Source of the DNA: Symbiodinium microadriaticum
Lineage: Eukaryota > Sar > Dinophyceae > Suessiales > Symbiodiniaceae
Direction: 5' to 3'
Length of the DNA stretch: 64,000 nucleotides
Assembly: GCA_001939145.1 (NCBI GenBank)
Contig: LSRX01000251.1
Span: forward strand, 541,410-605,409
Shown: positions 24,271-36,085 of the stretch, in pieces
Numbering within the stretch: position 1 is the first letter of the stretch
How the letters are laid out: each line of letters begins with the position of its first letter
The notes under the pieces: model-generated
Told to the model about the DNA's origin: nothing
Databases searched by the model: none
The model's input: the letters and a program-made list of their open reading frames with translations, nothing else
Translations under genes and position numbers: made by a program

Positions 24271-27200
24271 AACCAAGGTGGGCTTCGCCTACCCGCTGCC
24301 TCCTGTAGAGTCGCTTGTCAGCAAACAGTGTACTTGAGGCTTTAGGGGACCTCTAAAAATGACTCTAGACTCTGGATGGGATTTCAGGAAATAATGGGTA
24401 CCATATTCGGAGGTCTTCACAATCAGGATCAGACTCTAACCAGATGCAAAAAAAAGGATCAGACTCTCGAGATTTGCGTTTCAGGTCCCCGCTCGGCGGT
24501 CTAGGATCCAGGCGAGAGCCCGTTTCATGTCCTCCACTGATACCATCATCTCATCAACCTGGCTGCTATGATGCACCAGAGTCCTGCGGGTTCCCTGAAA
24601 CCTAAAGTTCCTACAGCGGAGTTGGAGAGTTTAGATAAGGTTAGTCTAGATATTGTTTCAGTTATCTCTTAGGACCCTGCCGGGGTATGACTTGAGCTGA
24701 GGTTTCCATTGTGCAACACGAAGCGATATCCTCCACCGACAGAGGAGGAGACTCAGAGCAAGGATGCGAGGAGTAGTTAGATTCCTCTCGGTCAGTATCG
24801 TAAATCATACATACTGTGCCAGCAACATTCTTAATTACTTGCGACAAGAGTGTCAGCGTAAATGCACTAGTGGGGGGACGTGGGGCCTGGGGCAGGCTCG
24901 ATCATGACTCTGTATGGTGCCTCAGGCCGAAATCTTGTTTCAGGGGCCGCTACCATATGTTGCGAATTCCGGGTTGCATGTTTGGTAGCTTGTAGCCTAG
25001 CCTGTGACACGCCTCAATCTGCAATACATGACAGATCATAGCAGCTTGGCTTGTGCTAGCGGGAGCATAATGCATCAAGCCGAAATGCAAACCCTGACTC
25101 CTTCTTCCAAGCTTGTCCGGGCAAGGATGCCTGCCGCGAAATGTTCAAGCTATTGCACTACGATCTCGCCCCAGCTGTGGCAAAGGCTCGTCCATGGACA
25201 GGCAACGTTGTAATGCTTGTCATATATAATATTTACCCGACACGACAGCAGTCCGCTCTTGCAAAGGGAATCACATGGACGATGGGCGGAGAGCCGAGGT
25301 CTGTGAGCAGAAGTTAGCACCGAAGAACTCCGTTCTGAGCGCGACGACCTCAGAATTCGACGACTCAAGCTGGAGGGCAGCCGGCAATGGGCGGGTCGCA
25401 GCCAAGAGCAAGAACAGTCGGGCAAGACCACGCGCAGAGCAGAAACCAAGCCAATGGCTTGACAGATTCACCGTCAGCCTGAGTCATGCACAACACCAGA
25501 GACAAAATAGTACGAAGACGCGACAAGCAACTGTTAAATTAAGTCTGGTGCTGATGATGTTTTGCTGCCGATGCACAGACGATCATGAGGATGAAGATGG
25601 CAGCGGGTAAGATGGTGACGATCGTGGAGGTATCCTGAGATTGACGATGGTGGTTCAACTAACTGGTTGGCGAATTAGAGGCTCTGGTGCAGGCTGCATC
25701 CCAACATGCCAGCTGAAGTGACTGCTGAGGTGGTTTACAACTGGATCAATAGCAATCGGAGGGACAGTCCGGTGTGGCAGCGCGGCCTCATCAAAGTGCC
25801 GAACTCAGTCTAGTCCAGCTTGGCCTGATTTCCTCCGACCAAATGGTGATGTCCGATGCACACGGACTCGCTCGATCTCGCTCGTATAAGAGCTGCCGCA
25901 ACGCCGAGCATGACCGCGTTGCGCAAGTTCTTGTGTGATGCAGCAAACTGCTGCACTCTCAAACTTTGCAGACTTTGATGGCAATCATTGTTGTCACTGT
26001 CAGGTCCTGACGTGCTTGCTGTGGCTTGCGATATTGGGGTCCAAATCTTGGTAAATGAGCAACAAAGTCACCCAGTCATAAGTACATTGGTGGAAGCATA
26101 GTGGATTCGTTGCGGTATGTTGCGGTCGTTCGTGCCGATTCTCCCTGCCTAGCGACTCCCTCAGCAATGCAGGAGGCAAAAGGTTCACCAAGCTAAGTCT
26201 TGCTTTGGCCGAGGTAGGTGGAGCGCAGAAGCTCCTGGAACTCTGGCAAGACGAGACTTCGGAAGCGCAGGATGCTTCTTGCGATGCCACGTGCGGTCTG
26301 CACACATGACACATGATTCTAACATCCTTTTGCTCCAACTTGACGTCTCAATGATGTGCTGCAGCGCATGTCTTGCGCATTCGCACTTAGGACTCTGCCG
26401 CATTGCACAGTGCAATGTTGCAACTCAGTATTTCCTTTTGTATGCTCGGTTTTTTGTTGATGTAAATAAAGTTGTCCACTTGTTGCAAGCATCCTTGATG
26501 TGTTGGTATTTTGGTAATCTTCCTCCCACTTCTTCGACTCTTCCTTTGTTTGGCCTGTCTTTTCTCTCCTCAGTTTCGCATTCCTTCCTGGCTCCCTCCT
26601 CACTCCCTCACAGCCTTCGTCGGACAGAGTAACGACCCTCGCCATGAGTCCACGTAATGCTTGTTTTGACAGATGGTTGGATCTGCCTCAATTCAAGAAG
26701 ATCCCTCGGCGGTTCTTCGCTTGTAGGCCCCCCTCTCTCGCTCTCTCGCTCTGTCTCTCTCTCTCTCTCTCCCTCCCTCCTGCTTCATTGCTTCACAGTT
26801 GTCTCTTCGCACGCACTTGTGAGGACTTCGCTCGACAACCCCTGCATTCATGATCTTCCCGACATTTCTATCTCGCCCACTAAGCTCCGGTATGTCATGC
26901 TACAGTGCTCGACTTATGAGAGTGCCAGTGCTTGTCAGGAGGATGGTGAGGAGTACCCCTGCCGATACTGGGCCGGGGCTCGAGTTGAAGTTAGGTCATT
27001 GTTTAGGCCTTCTCGGAGTTTACCGTTCATGTACTGTCGAGTGTATGATTTGCGCAATATTCTGTCACTCAAGGTGCCTGGGTTTGTGTAAGTAAGTGCC
27101 TGGGTTCTGCAGGCAACATCAGGATCGATATCCATGGGACGGAGAAGCAAATTCATACTCTTCTATGCGAGGTTCTTGAACCGGCTGCATAGCACCCGAC

Positions 27201-28900
27201 ATCTTGCGTAGGTCGGTTGTGGCTTTCCTAACTTTTCCCTAATTGAGGCGTCGTTGTGTGGCAATCACCGACCGCCCACAGGTGCTTGCCATCGTGGGTA
27301 GAATGATGGGCACAGAACAGGAGCTGCTGCCTGAGAGCAACATGTCGCAGGCATGAGGAACCAGCAACAACATACTGTTCGGACTGCGCTCAGGGCTCCT
27401 CAAAGCATCTCAAAGCCATGCAGAGCAGTCACGCAAGCTCATGGTTTGCATGCGCCGGTCGTCTATGTCGTCTGCAGAAGACATCGAAGATACCCCTAGT
27501 CGCCCTAGTCTCAAGGTCACGAGCCCACCTCATTAGCGAGGGCCTGGTGAGCGTCATCCTCGAGGCTCGATGCTGCGCAGGCTGCCGATTCACGAAGACA
27601 CCTGCGAAGAACTCCCACATGGAATGGCCACATTTCTGAGCCCTTCCACAGATCCACAGATCCGGCAAGACTTAGACAGCACTGCTGAACCTGTCCATCC
27701 GACATTCCCCGGCCATGCGCTTGGTAACGAGACCAGGGCCACAAGCAGCTTTTGCAGATCTGTTGCGAGCTGCAAGTTGCTAGGGGACTCGGCACCACAA
27801 CGACGACATCCGAGAGTGCGCCGTGCCGGGCCGCCAGCGACTGTTTGTCTTTGTTTGTGGCCACGGGTTTATGTAACTCGTACCGTCGTTGCCGCAATGT
27901 TCCAACTGTGCCGGAAAGATGACAGCTGCTAGCAAGCCACACTCCAGGTGCGCCCTCAAAGGATTGATCCAGCATCCCGAGGTGCGGCTGCGGAGAGTCA
28001 GACTACTAGCAAGTGGAGATAGGGAGTCAGTGCTTCTGAGCAAAGACATCAGGTTGCTGGTTTTTGATCTGATTCTGAGGTGCTAGTTTCAAACTCCTGC
28101 AGAATTTAACTTTAGAGGCGCAAGAATTATATTGAAAGCCTGCAGTCTTGACAGCCGTGGCAGAGCGGCACTGCCGCTGTAAAGGGGCTGGGGCCGCTGC
28201 TTTGCAAGTCCGGCACCCTTTGACAGAGAGTTTCTGGGCTTCGGGTGCCGGTCGTTTCAGCCCCCTCTACACCAGGCAGTCGTCCTCAGTCGTCCAGACA
28301 GACTCAAAATGTCACGAGAGCAGCGGTGACATATGATAAATGCATCTGCGTGCCAGGGGCGCGAGGTGGTGACCTACAAGACTCTGATTGAATGCCTCGC
28401 CCGCTGATCACCTTTAGTCCTGCACTCATATCCCGATCAAGAGCCAACTTCTAACAACCGCTTCGTGAAGCAGCCATCGGTTAGAAACTGCTAGCGGGCA
28501 AGCAGCATCACAGTGAAACTGGGGTTTCTTGCCCCCGTCATGCACCACCATATTCGAAACTCGAAAGGGTTTCAGCAAGTAGCCGGATACCACAATCTCC
28601 GCTCCAATCAACTGCCAAATGAATCTCACATTCATGCTCTTCGAGATCGGTTGTCGGATGCGCCACGCTGGGCAACATGCCCGTTTATGCGTCGGTATGC
28701 CCGAGCCGAAGCATGCGGTCGCAGGACAAAGGCCCAGAGGGTCGGCGTGCGGTGCTGCAGCTGCATGTAGGCGGTGTGTGAGCGAATATAGACATAATGA
28801 CCTCGGGGGTACAACACCTTGGCTTGGCTGCTTGCATGCCCTGACACAAGGGATGCTTGTATGTATCCCTACAGCCCCGGGTTCCCTCTTATTACTAGTA
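24271..28900. other. intergenic, no gene recognised
   Basis: Unique DNA without an identifiable gene. A CT/CCCT-rich run lies at 26730-26780. Frames at 27517-27975 (-) and 27570-27932 (+) overlap on opposite strands and have no motif. Confidence 0.4.
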
Positions 28901-29392
28901 TGCTTGCGCAAGAACAGAGAATCCGGAAACGGCGCTTGCTTCTCAAGTGAAAGCTTAATCCTGGCTGTTGCGACACTGGCTCGAGCGTCACACCCATGGA
29001 TGACTCCTCTCTGTAACTTTAGGATCTTGCCACGGGGAAGGGAGTCTTGAACAGTGAGCTACTGGTAGGTGCAGGCAGAGTTTCCACGATCCTCTTTCTT
29101 CAAGCTTGGCCTTAATCTGGGGCCTCTATATCACAGCCCGCGACGGGCGTGAAACCGTTGCAACCCGTGGTCTCGTGCGCACAGGGAATGTCAGACCTGC
29201 AGCTGTCTCGAGGAGGTCAGCCAAAGCTTCCATGTTCGATATCATGTAGGAACCGTTTGGCACAGAGAGTTCCCACCGCCTCGGCGATACAAAGTCAGAA
29301 TCGGGCTCGCACCAGGATGACGCAACTTGCGAGCACGAGCACGAGCTGCCACGTTCAAGATCCGCCACCAGACAGAGTGCACATGCGTGTAT

Positions 29393-29412
29393 GTGTGTGT
29401 GTGTGTGTGTGT
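29393..29412. repeat. GT dinucleotide microsatellite
   Basis: A short pure GT run inside duplication copy 1. Confidence 0.85.
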
Positions 29413-30622
29413 CCGCAGTGTTTTCAGCAGCAAGCAGAACAAGCGGACCGCTGCCCAAATTGCAATGCTGCAATACGATGTGGCTGAATCAATAGTCGGC
29501 ATGTACTTGGAGAGGGGCCACACTCACAGCTTTCTTGTCAAACGAATGGGAGGGGGAGGGCAGGGAGGGGAATGTTGATGCGTGGAGACCTTGAATGTTT
29601 CTATAGCAGTTGATTCAGCTCGGTGATAGATCTGCTGCAGCAGTGCCGGACAGACGTCGAGGCCCGCAGCCAATCGCCGAGAGATGCTGAAGGAGTTGAG
29701 GGATCCAAGGCCAGACGAACGAAGATAATGGCGAGGCATCCCAAATTGCTTCACACGGGAAGTGTAGTAATTCTCAAGGTGTTGAACTATGCTGCTTGCC
29801 GCAGCACGCGAGCACCAGTGGTGACATGTGCAATGATCCAGGAGCCATCAACTTCGCGGGTCCAGCAAGCTTCTGCTCCTTGCGGAGAAGAGGTGGCAGA
29901 TCCATTCAGGGTGGCCATGGTTGACTTACTGACAAGTTTGCAAAAACCGGCTGCATCAGCTAACATCTTATGTCGAAGCTGGTGCATTTCACTTCGAGTT
30001 TGAGCGGACGGTGCAACACCAAAGGATGTGCAGGAGCGTGAAAGTATGTCCAGGAAGGCACCAGCTGTCCCAGGGAGGCGGAGCAGCACGAATTTTAAAT
30101 GCTTGCTGCGAGGGCAGAGTGCTTGATTCTCGATGTTGCTTTCCGTGCTACTGGTAGCACATGTTTATACCAATGGCAACCTTCGAAGTTGGAAGGGAGA
30201 AGGCACCAGAGTGATCATCTACAATTTTAACGCTTCGCCGCCCGCCTCGGCTTGCCGCTGCAACCGGTAATGCTCAGTTACGCTAATTGCCAGCAAGGTC
30301 GCTTGGGAGGAGGAGAAAGACGAGGTGGATTAGGGGAGGGAGGGGGAGGGGGCAAGAAAATTGGTGGAGAACAAACCAGAAAGGGGGAGGGCACTCGCGG
30401 CTGCTGTGAGGTGGGACAGATGCTCAAACCAAACAAACAGGTCCCCCTCAATCACACACGAGGATGGACGACTGTTGTGCAAAAACAGGTGCCGCGACGC
30501 CTGCCCTGCTTGCGCGGGCACTGGCGACTGCAGGCATGGCTGTCGAGCGTTTGCTTACTCGTGGATGTTAATCTGTGAAGCCGGCACCACTTCAACTACT
30601 TGCTGCTCAAGCGTTTAGCTTT

Positions 30623-30633
30623 GCCGTTTTGGC
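30623..30633 (+). other. possible relict spliced-leader remnant upstream of copy 1
   Basis: The 11 bases match the internal part of the dinoflagellate spliced leader (GCCATTTTGGC) at 10 of 11 positions. They lie 27 bases upstream of the first ATG of an intronless gene. Remnants of this kind are known from retroposed dinoflagellate genes. The match is short and the equivalent site in copy 2 is weaker, so this is tentative. Confidence 0.25.
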
Positions 30634-30649
30634 CTACATCATCCAAGCC

Positions 30650-30661
30650 ATGAGGTCATGA
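30650..30661 (+). promoter_or_regulatory. three-codon upstream ORF overlapping the copy 1 start
   Basis: Copy 1 has an extra 8 bases at the start relative to copy 2. The ATG equivalent to the copy 2 start (30650) now opens a frame that stops after three codons. The stop TGA overlaps the next ATG (30658) as ATGA. The main frame could still be entered at 30658, but with an upstream ORF in front of it. Confidence 0.5.
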
Positions 30662-33600
30662 CGTTCCTTTGTGGGCTGTTCTTCCGGGTCACGGTATGTC
30701 TGCTGGCGAGAAGCAGTGCTTCTACATCGTGCCTGCCTGAGGCAATTCCTGAGGTTCAGCGCGCCTTGATCAAAACCCGTGATGGCGCGGACATCCCCAT
30801 TGGATTCTTCCAAGGCGCATGGGAGTCAGCCTACCTGACATCGGAAATTGCCCGAATCCTGGTTGAGGAAGTGTTGGGCTACCATACATGGATCCATCCG
30901 GCGGATGGACGTAGTGCAGTCGTCACGCCTTATGCCCTAGCTGGGTGTTTGGATTTCAACAATGCTACAAATCAACAATGTGGCATCAACGAGACCCGAC
31001 TCCATGTTTGTGTAGACTGCTGGTCGGCCACCTATGCTTCAGTAGTGGAAGACATGAAGGAGACATTCCCGCACTTGATACCCGTGGATTTGGGCAGCAT
31101 GGGATACGAAGGCGAAGAGTCGATGTACCTCACCAAGGATGTTCTCCAGCAAGCAATGGACGCCGAGGGCTTGACCTTGGACTTCTACCGAGGCTACAAT
31201 CTGACGCACCATAACCCCAAGCAGTACTTTGACAGCATCGACACCATAAACTTGGCAGACCTTTTCCTTTGTGAGGAAACCGATTTCTACAAGCCGGAGG
31301 CGATGGCAGACTATGCCAGATGGACAGGTGATGCTGCAGGAGTTCAGATGCTAGCGAATGGCAACTACGCGGCCAAGTGTCATGCAGGCAAGTGGTGGAT
31401 ATCGCCCCAGTGCCGAAGTGATACATCAACCTGCATTCCGGTGATTACTGCAGGTGCGGGGTGGAAGCTCCAGGCCATGATGTTCTGGTCGACGACCTAT
31501 GGCTTTCCGGCGGCAATCGCTGTAGCCAACTCATGGGGCAACTACGTTTCGATTGTTTCCACTACACGCAGCCTGTACTACTGGTGGGTACCGGATGCAA
31601 CATTCATCACACAGCAGCCGCAGTCCATCGTGTTCCCACCCTACTCCGCCTCGGAGTGGGCGCAGGGCAACATGAGGACGGCAGCAAGTGGAACCTACAT
31701 CAGCAAGTCAGTCAGCAGCAATTTCGCAAACCAGGCACCCAAGGTCAGCAGCTTCATTGCCGGCGTGAACTTTGAACTCGCCGAGCTCATGGATCTTCTG
31801 CTGACCATCGCTACTGGGACATTGCGTTATGATGTTGCATGCCAGTGGGTGCGAGACAACAAACAGAGGTGGCAAGAGTGGCTTCCGATCGAAACCAATT
31901 GCATCACCGGCTTTGGTTTAGCTGATGCTGCAGGCAACTTTGTGATGGACAGGGCGAATGCAACAAGCTGCGAAGTGTGCACCCCAGGAAAGTTCTCGCA
32001 GGAATACCTTGACATCACAGGAGCCACCCGTCTATGTGTCCCGTGCGCCCCGGGAACTTCTCAGGAAAAGAGCGCAGCGACCAGCTGCACGCCATGTCAA
32101 CCTGGGAGTTACACCGACACTGATGGCAGAGAGACATGAAACGTGTGCGAACAGGGATCGTACCAAACCTTGGAGGGCCAGACCGGCTGCACCAGCTGCG
32201 ACGAGGTCCGCACGACCCGGCTACTCGCTGCAAGCAGAAGGGAAGACTGCGTGTGCAAGCAAGGCTTGATCGAAGCGTCGCTGGGGGTATGTGTGAGCTG
32301 CGGCGAAGGCTTGTACTGCCCTGTGGGAAGCACCGTGGAGCGACTGAGAAACGGCAGCAGTGAGGCACGGCCCGAAGTGCTGCCCATGTACTTCAGCAGC
32401 ATGGAAGTGCCCCTGGAGAACTACCGCTGCCAGTCGCACTGCCCCGGGGGAACACCAGGCAGTTGCGACGGAGGCCGCGTGGGGCGAACCTGCAGCGAGT
32501 GCCCCGACAATTTCTACAGCACGGGGAACCAGTGCACCGAGTGTGGTGTAGCAATGCCAGTTCTTTGGGTTCTCGGCATTGGTATATTGGTTTGTGGCAT
32601 TTTCAGCTACTACTACCTCCTCACATCAAGCTACACGGCCAAAGAAAGAGTGCTGACATGTACCACGTGCAGCTTTGGAATGATGGTCTCCCTTTTCCAG
32701 AACCTGGGCGTGATACAGACCGAGTCAGTGCCGTGGCCAACTGGTCTCAAGGACTTTCTTGGCTTCTTCCAGATCTTCCTCTTGGACTTGGATAGCCTTG
32801 GCTTCAGCTGCATTGCTGGCGGCCCCGTGCAACGATTCGCTGGCAACTGTGCCTTATTCTTCGTTGTGCTCTATGGTCTTGTAGGCACAGCATTTCTCAC
32901 CAACCTGCTTCCCCGCCGCCTTTCATGGTTGGCCTGGCAGAAGTACAAGACGATGAGCACGATCGGCCAGTTCTGCCAGGTGAGCTTCACAACGATGACG
33001 AACATAGGCTTGGTTCCCTTCATGTGCTACCGCCATCCCGCAGGCAGCGAGAGCGTGCTGAAGTACAGCGACGTCTTCTGCAACTCGGCCGAGCACACGC
33101 TGATGCAGCTGCTGGGCATAGCCGTCTTGGCCTTGAGTGGAGCCTTCCTCGCCTCCTGCTTCTTCTTCGCCTGGAAAGCTCCCTCATGGTCTGGCAAAGC
33201 AATCCAAGGAGGTGTCCGCTTCCTCATCTTCCGCTTTAGACCCAATGTCTGGTGGTTTGGCCTTGTCCTTCTCACACGGGGACCGCTCCTTTCCATGCCA
33301 GCTGTCGCAGCGCCAAACATGCCGGCAGTGCAGTTTGTTTGCTTGCTCGGCATCCTGCTGCTCTCCCTGCAGCTGCAGGTGTGGTACTTGCCATGGAAGG
33401 CTCCGATCCTGAACTTGGTGGATGGTGTCACCAACCTGCTCCTCGTGATGCTCTTGGCAATCGGCTTGGGCCGCCTCGGCCCAGACCCGGAGGACGGGCC
33501 AGAAGTCCTCGACAGCTTGGCCGCTGCCATCTCTGCGATGATGATGATGAGTGTGCTCGGCCTCATGCTCGTGCTTGCCGTGGCCGCCCTCTTCTATAAG

Positions 33601-33969
33601 AAGGCTTTGGGCGGCAATGATGAGCAGTGGATCATGAACCTCGGCAAGCCACCGTCCTCAAAGGACTTCTGCAACACCTTGTCGAACTTCCTGCGCAGCC
33701 AGCAAGACATGCAGGAGAAGGAGGTGCAAAGAGTGGTGGAGGTGCTCTGTCTGTACGACTACTGTGACGTGAATGCATCGATTGTCCTCCTCAGCACGGA
33801 GCTTGGCTTCCGCAGCAAGCTCACAGATGCATTGGCCAGCAGCCGGATTACCTCTGCGGGATCTTTTGCTTCCGTGCCTGCAGGAAGTAAGACAAAGCAA
33901 CTGGATGCCAGAGTAGACAACGTCGCCGAGGAAGGCGTCTGCCACGAAAACTCGGCTTTCTCGTTCTAA
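30658..33969 (+). pseudogene. OpuAC-like/Cys-rich/multi-TM receptor-like gene, copy 1, with in-frame TGA
   Basis: Paralogue of the gene at 38754. The first 493 codons encode a signal-peptide-like start (FLCGLFFRVTVCLL), the betaine-binding-like domain with GFFQGAWESAYL and YYWWVPDATF, and the first Cys-rich repeats. Codon 494 (32137-32139) is TGA where copy 2 has TGT for Cys. The same frame then continues without a stop for about 610 codons through the remaining Cys-rich repeats and the whole membrane region to TAA at 33967. Differences from copy 2 are mostly single substitutions, one extra Met codon in a Met run near 33540, and a different C-terminus: copy 1 ends HENSAFSF because about 108 bases are absent. 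Explanations are a young nonsense mutation, TGA recoding as selenocysteine, readthrough, or RNA editing. A recent pseudogene is the default reading. Confidence 0.7.
32137..32139 (+). other. in-frame TGA replacing a conserved Cys codon
   Basis: Copy 1 reads ACA TGA AAC and copy 2 reads ACA TGT AAC (40233-40235). The change is a single T-to-A transversion. The affected Cys belongs to a CxxC of the Cys-rich stalk. No SECIS element was identified by eye. Confidence 0.95.
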
Positions 33970-34569
33970 TGTACCTTTGCGGCTGTCCTAGCCGCGGTCC
34001 TAGGCAGAACGTCGGTCAGAACAACTGCTGACAATATGAGAGCCGCCTTGTCCAACTTTCAATTACAGCTGCAGCATTCTTCATGAAAGCGATTGATGCC
34101 GCCCCCAACATCCCGACCGGATAATGTTTAATGTGCCAAAATGCGATGTCAATGTCCTCCTTGCGTGAGCGTGCTGTTGGGCATGATTCTGAACGATAAG
34201 GGTGGACAGACAATCATGTTGGCGCATTGTCTACATAGAAATTAGGCCTCATCGGCCAGCACGGCACCTGAAGATTTTTCTGCCGGATCTCGCACGCCGT
34301 AAGGCGTCGAAGCGAGCCGTTTTGGCCGGGTCTGGCATGCTGTGCAGGCGTTGATGCGAGGATGGCCCCTTGAAGATGACCTGCAAAAAGACGCATCACT
34401 CCGACATCTCCGGCAGTATTTGCATACTGTGGTTGTATATCATGTGCATGGAGGCAGTTGAGCCTCGACCGGCTTCACACGCTGCCCCTTGGCTGCGAAA
34501 GGATCTGGTCAACTGCTGCGCGGATACATATACTTCTTACATGACAGTATACGTAATATAGATATTCAT
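33970..34569. other. 3' flank of copy 1, no gene seen
   Basis: Non-coding DNA homologous to 42120-43005 downstream of copy 2. It carries the conserved stretch around 34375-34520, which is nearly identical in both copies (compare 42838-42990). No open frame of interest is present. Confidence 0.6.
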
Positions 34570-34885
34570 ACACGTGTACAAATGCGGTACATATGTATCT
34601 ATGCATCTATGTATCTATGTGTGTATGCATGTCTGCATGTATGTATGTATGTATGTATGTATGTATGTATGTATGGTAGGTATGTATGTATGTATGTATG
34701 TATGTATGTATGTATGTATTAATGTATTAATGTATTAATGTATTAATGTATTAATGCATTAATGCATTAATGCATTAATGCATTAATGCATTAGCGTAAT
34801 GTAGTGCAACGTAATGTAATGCAATGTAATGTCATGTAATGTAGGTATCGTTAGTGTTATGTATGTATGCATGCATGCATGTATG

Positions 34886-34918
<33 letters not shown>

Positions 34919-35049
34919 TTATATGTATATGTATATGTATATGTATATGCATATGCATATGCATATGTATACGTATACGTATATGTATATGTATATGTAT
35001 ATGGATATGGATATGTATATGTATCTGTATCTGTATCTGTATCTGTATC

Positions 35050-35095
<46 letters not shown>

Positions 35096-35096
35096 C
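34570..35096. repeat. compound microsatellite: TATG, TTAATG/GCATTAAT and TGTATA units
   Basis: Three repeat types follow one another. TATG tetramers run from 34620-34716, TATTAATG then GCATTAAT octamers from 34717-34793, and hexamers based on TATATG with TATCTG and CATATG variants from 34885-35095. The long Met/Tyr, Cys/Ile or His/Ile frames across it are artefacts of the repeat. Confidence 0.9.
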
Positions 35097-35101
35097 AGGA
35101 G
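35097..35101 (+). other. paralogous empty site of the copia insertion
   Basis: The single AGGAG here, followed by TCTGTACATAATTATTTATG, corresponds to the right flank of the copia element in copy 2 (50931 onward). In copy 2 the AGGAG occurs on both sides of the element. This unit therefore preserves the pre-insertion state. Confidence 0.85.
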
Positions 35102-35298
35102 TCTGTACATAATTATTTATGTATGCATGCACGTTTGTTTTGTGGTTGTACGTTTGTACGTTTGTGCATGCGTATGTCTGCATGTCTGCCTATCCGTATG
35201 TCATGTATGTGTTTGTGCATGTATGCATGCATGTATGTATGTATGTATCTATGTAATTCTGCAATTCATGTTTACTTCATATGAAGGAACCCCCCCCC

Positions 35299-35332
35299 NN
35301 NNNNNNNNNNNNNNNNNNNNNNNNNNNNNNNN
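35299..35332. other. assembly gap (34 Ns)
   Basis: A run of 34 Ns directly after a poly-C stretch. The homologous position in copy 2 (about 51206-51240) has C-runs and about 35 resolved bases, so the true gap is probably small. Confidence 0.95.
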
Positions 35333-35551
35333 AAGGAGGGGAGCCCCAGCCAGCATCAGAGCCACTCATCAGTGTCATGAGTTTAACCTGTGCTTCTGCA
35401 GTGTTTGCGGGTTTGAAGCCAGAAGTGTCACAGCCCAGCTTAGGGCCGCGCCTCAAAGCCTTTTCAGTTCCTTTGAGCTTTCATCGATATAAGCAATGGC
35501 AAGATTCTGGCTTCATTTTTTCCGCTCCGGCCTCTTGGATTCTGCAAATAC

Positions 35552-35564
35552 GGGGGGGGGGGGG
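35552..35564. repeat. poly-G homopolymer
   Basis: A run of about 13 Gs. The homologous run in copy 2 (about 51451-51457) is shorter. Length may be an assembly estimate. Confidence 0.7.
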
Positions 35565-35612
35565 GTGGTGTTTCTAATTACGTGCTGGGAATTTGATTTT
35601 GCAATTACGCAC

Positions 35613-35924
35613 GGGAATTTAAATATTGCTGCTATGACACAACGCCGACCGTTGCCACATTGCAGAAGTTCTTGGCTGATGCACCAACTGCACCCTGCAG
35701 ATGTGTTGTTAATGTCGAAGAAGCCGAAATGCAGTGAGACTAATGACAGTAGGTCATCGCAATACCACCTTGGTTGGGGTATGCATATGCCCTGGCAAGC
35801 GATGATATTCCCTGCTAACACCCACTTCGCATGTCGAACGCCATGGCATATTCCTCATTAGCTCCACGCTCTCCACTCCAATCGCTCCAAATCCTAGCCG
35901 TTCAGCGGCTTTCTTTGCCCATGC
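35613..35924. other. spacer between duplication copies
   Basis: About 310 bases with no counterpart recognised in either unit and no gene. Confidence 0.4.
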
Positions 35925-36085
35925 TAGAGAGTCATCGGCGGATGGTTTCTCAAATGAATCCTGCCTGGCGCTGTTGCCACAACGGCTCAAGCCTCGCCGC
36001 CCATGGATGGCTCTTCTTTCTAATTTAGAGTTTTGCCATGGGGACGGGAGTCTTGAACAGTGGGCTACTCGCAGGTGCGGACAGA

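Larger units (their letters stand above)
28910..35612. repeat. segmental duplication, copy 1
   Basis: Left unit of a direct duplication; the other copy is at about 35925-51503. Clear collinear matches are: 28935-29060 with 35940-36085; 29185-29290 with 36330-36445; 29600-30060 with 37840-38300; 30470-33969 with 38515-42119; 34060-34545 with 42260-43000; and 35097-35600 with 50931-51490. The flanks are visibly more diverged than the coding part. Copy 1 is shorter upstream of the gene (about 310 versus 1400 bases between matched blocks) and lacks about 230 bases of 3' flank found in copy 2. Confidence 0.85.

Noticed and set aside
33027-33566. 179-codon minus-strand frame inside receptor-like copy 1 (and its twin at 41123-41659)
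   Set aside because: Conserved between copies only because the sense gene is conserved; Ser/Arg/Pro-rich antisense shadow.
34570-35096. CRISPR-like regular repeats
   Set aside because: Units are 4-8 bases with no unique spacers; simple microsatellites in a eukaryotic genome.
34829-35492. Met/Tyr-rich frame of about 210 codons
   Set aside because: It crosses TATATG hexamers and the N gap; repeat artefact.
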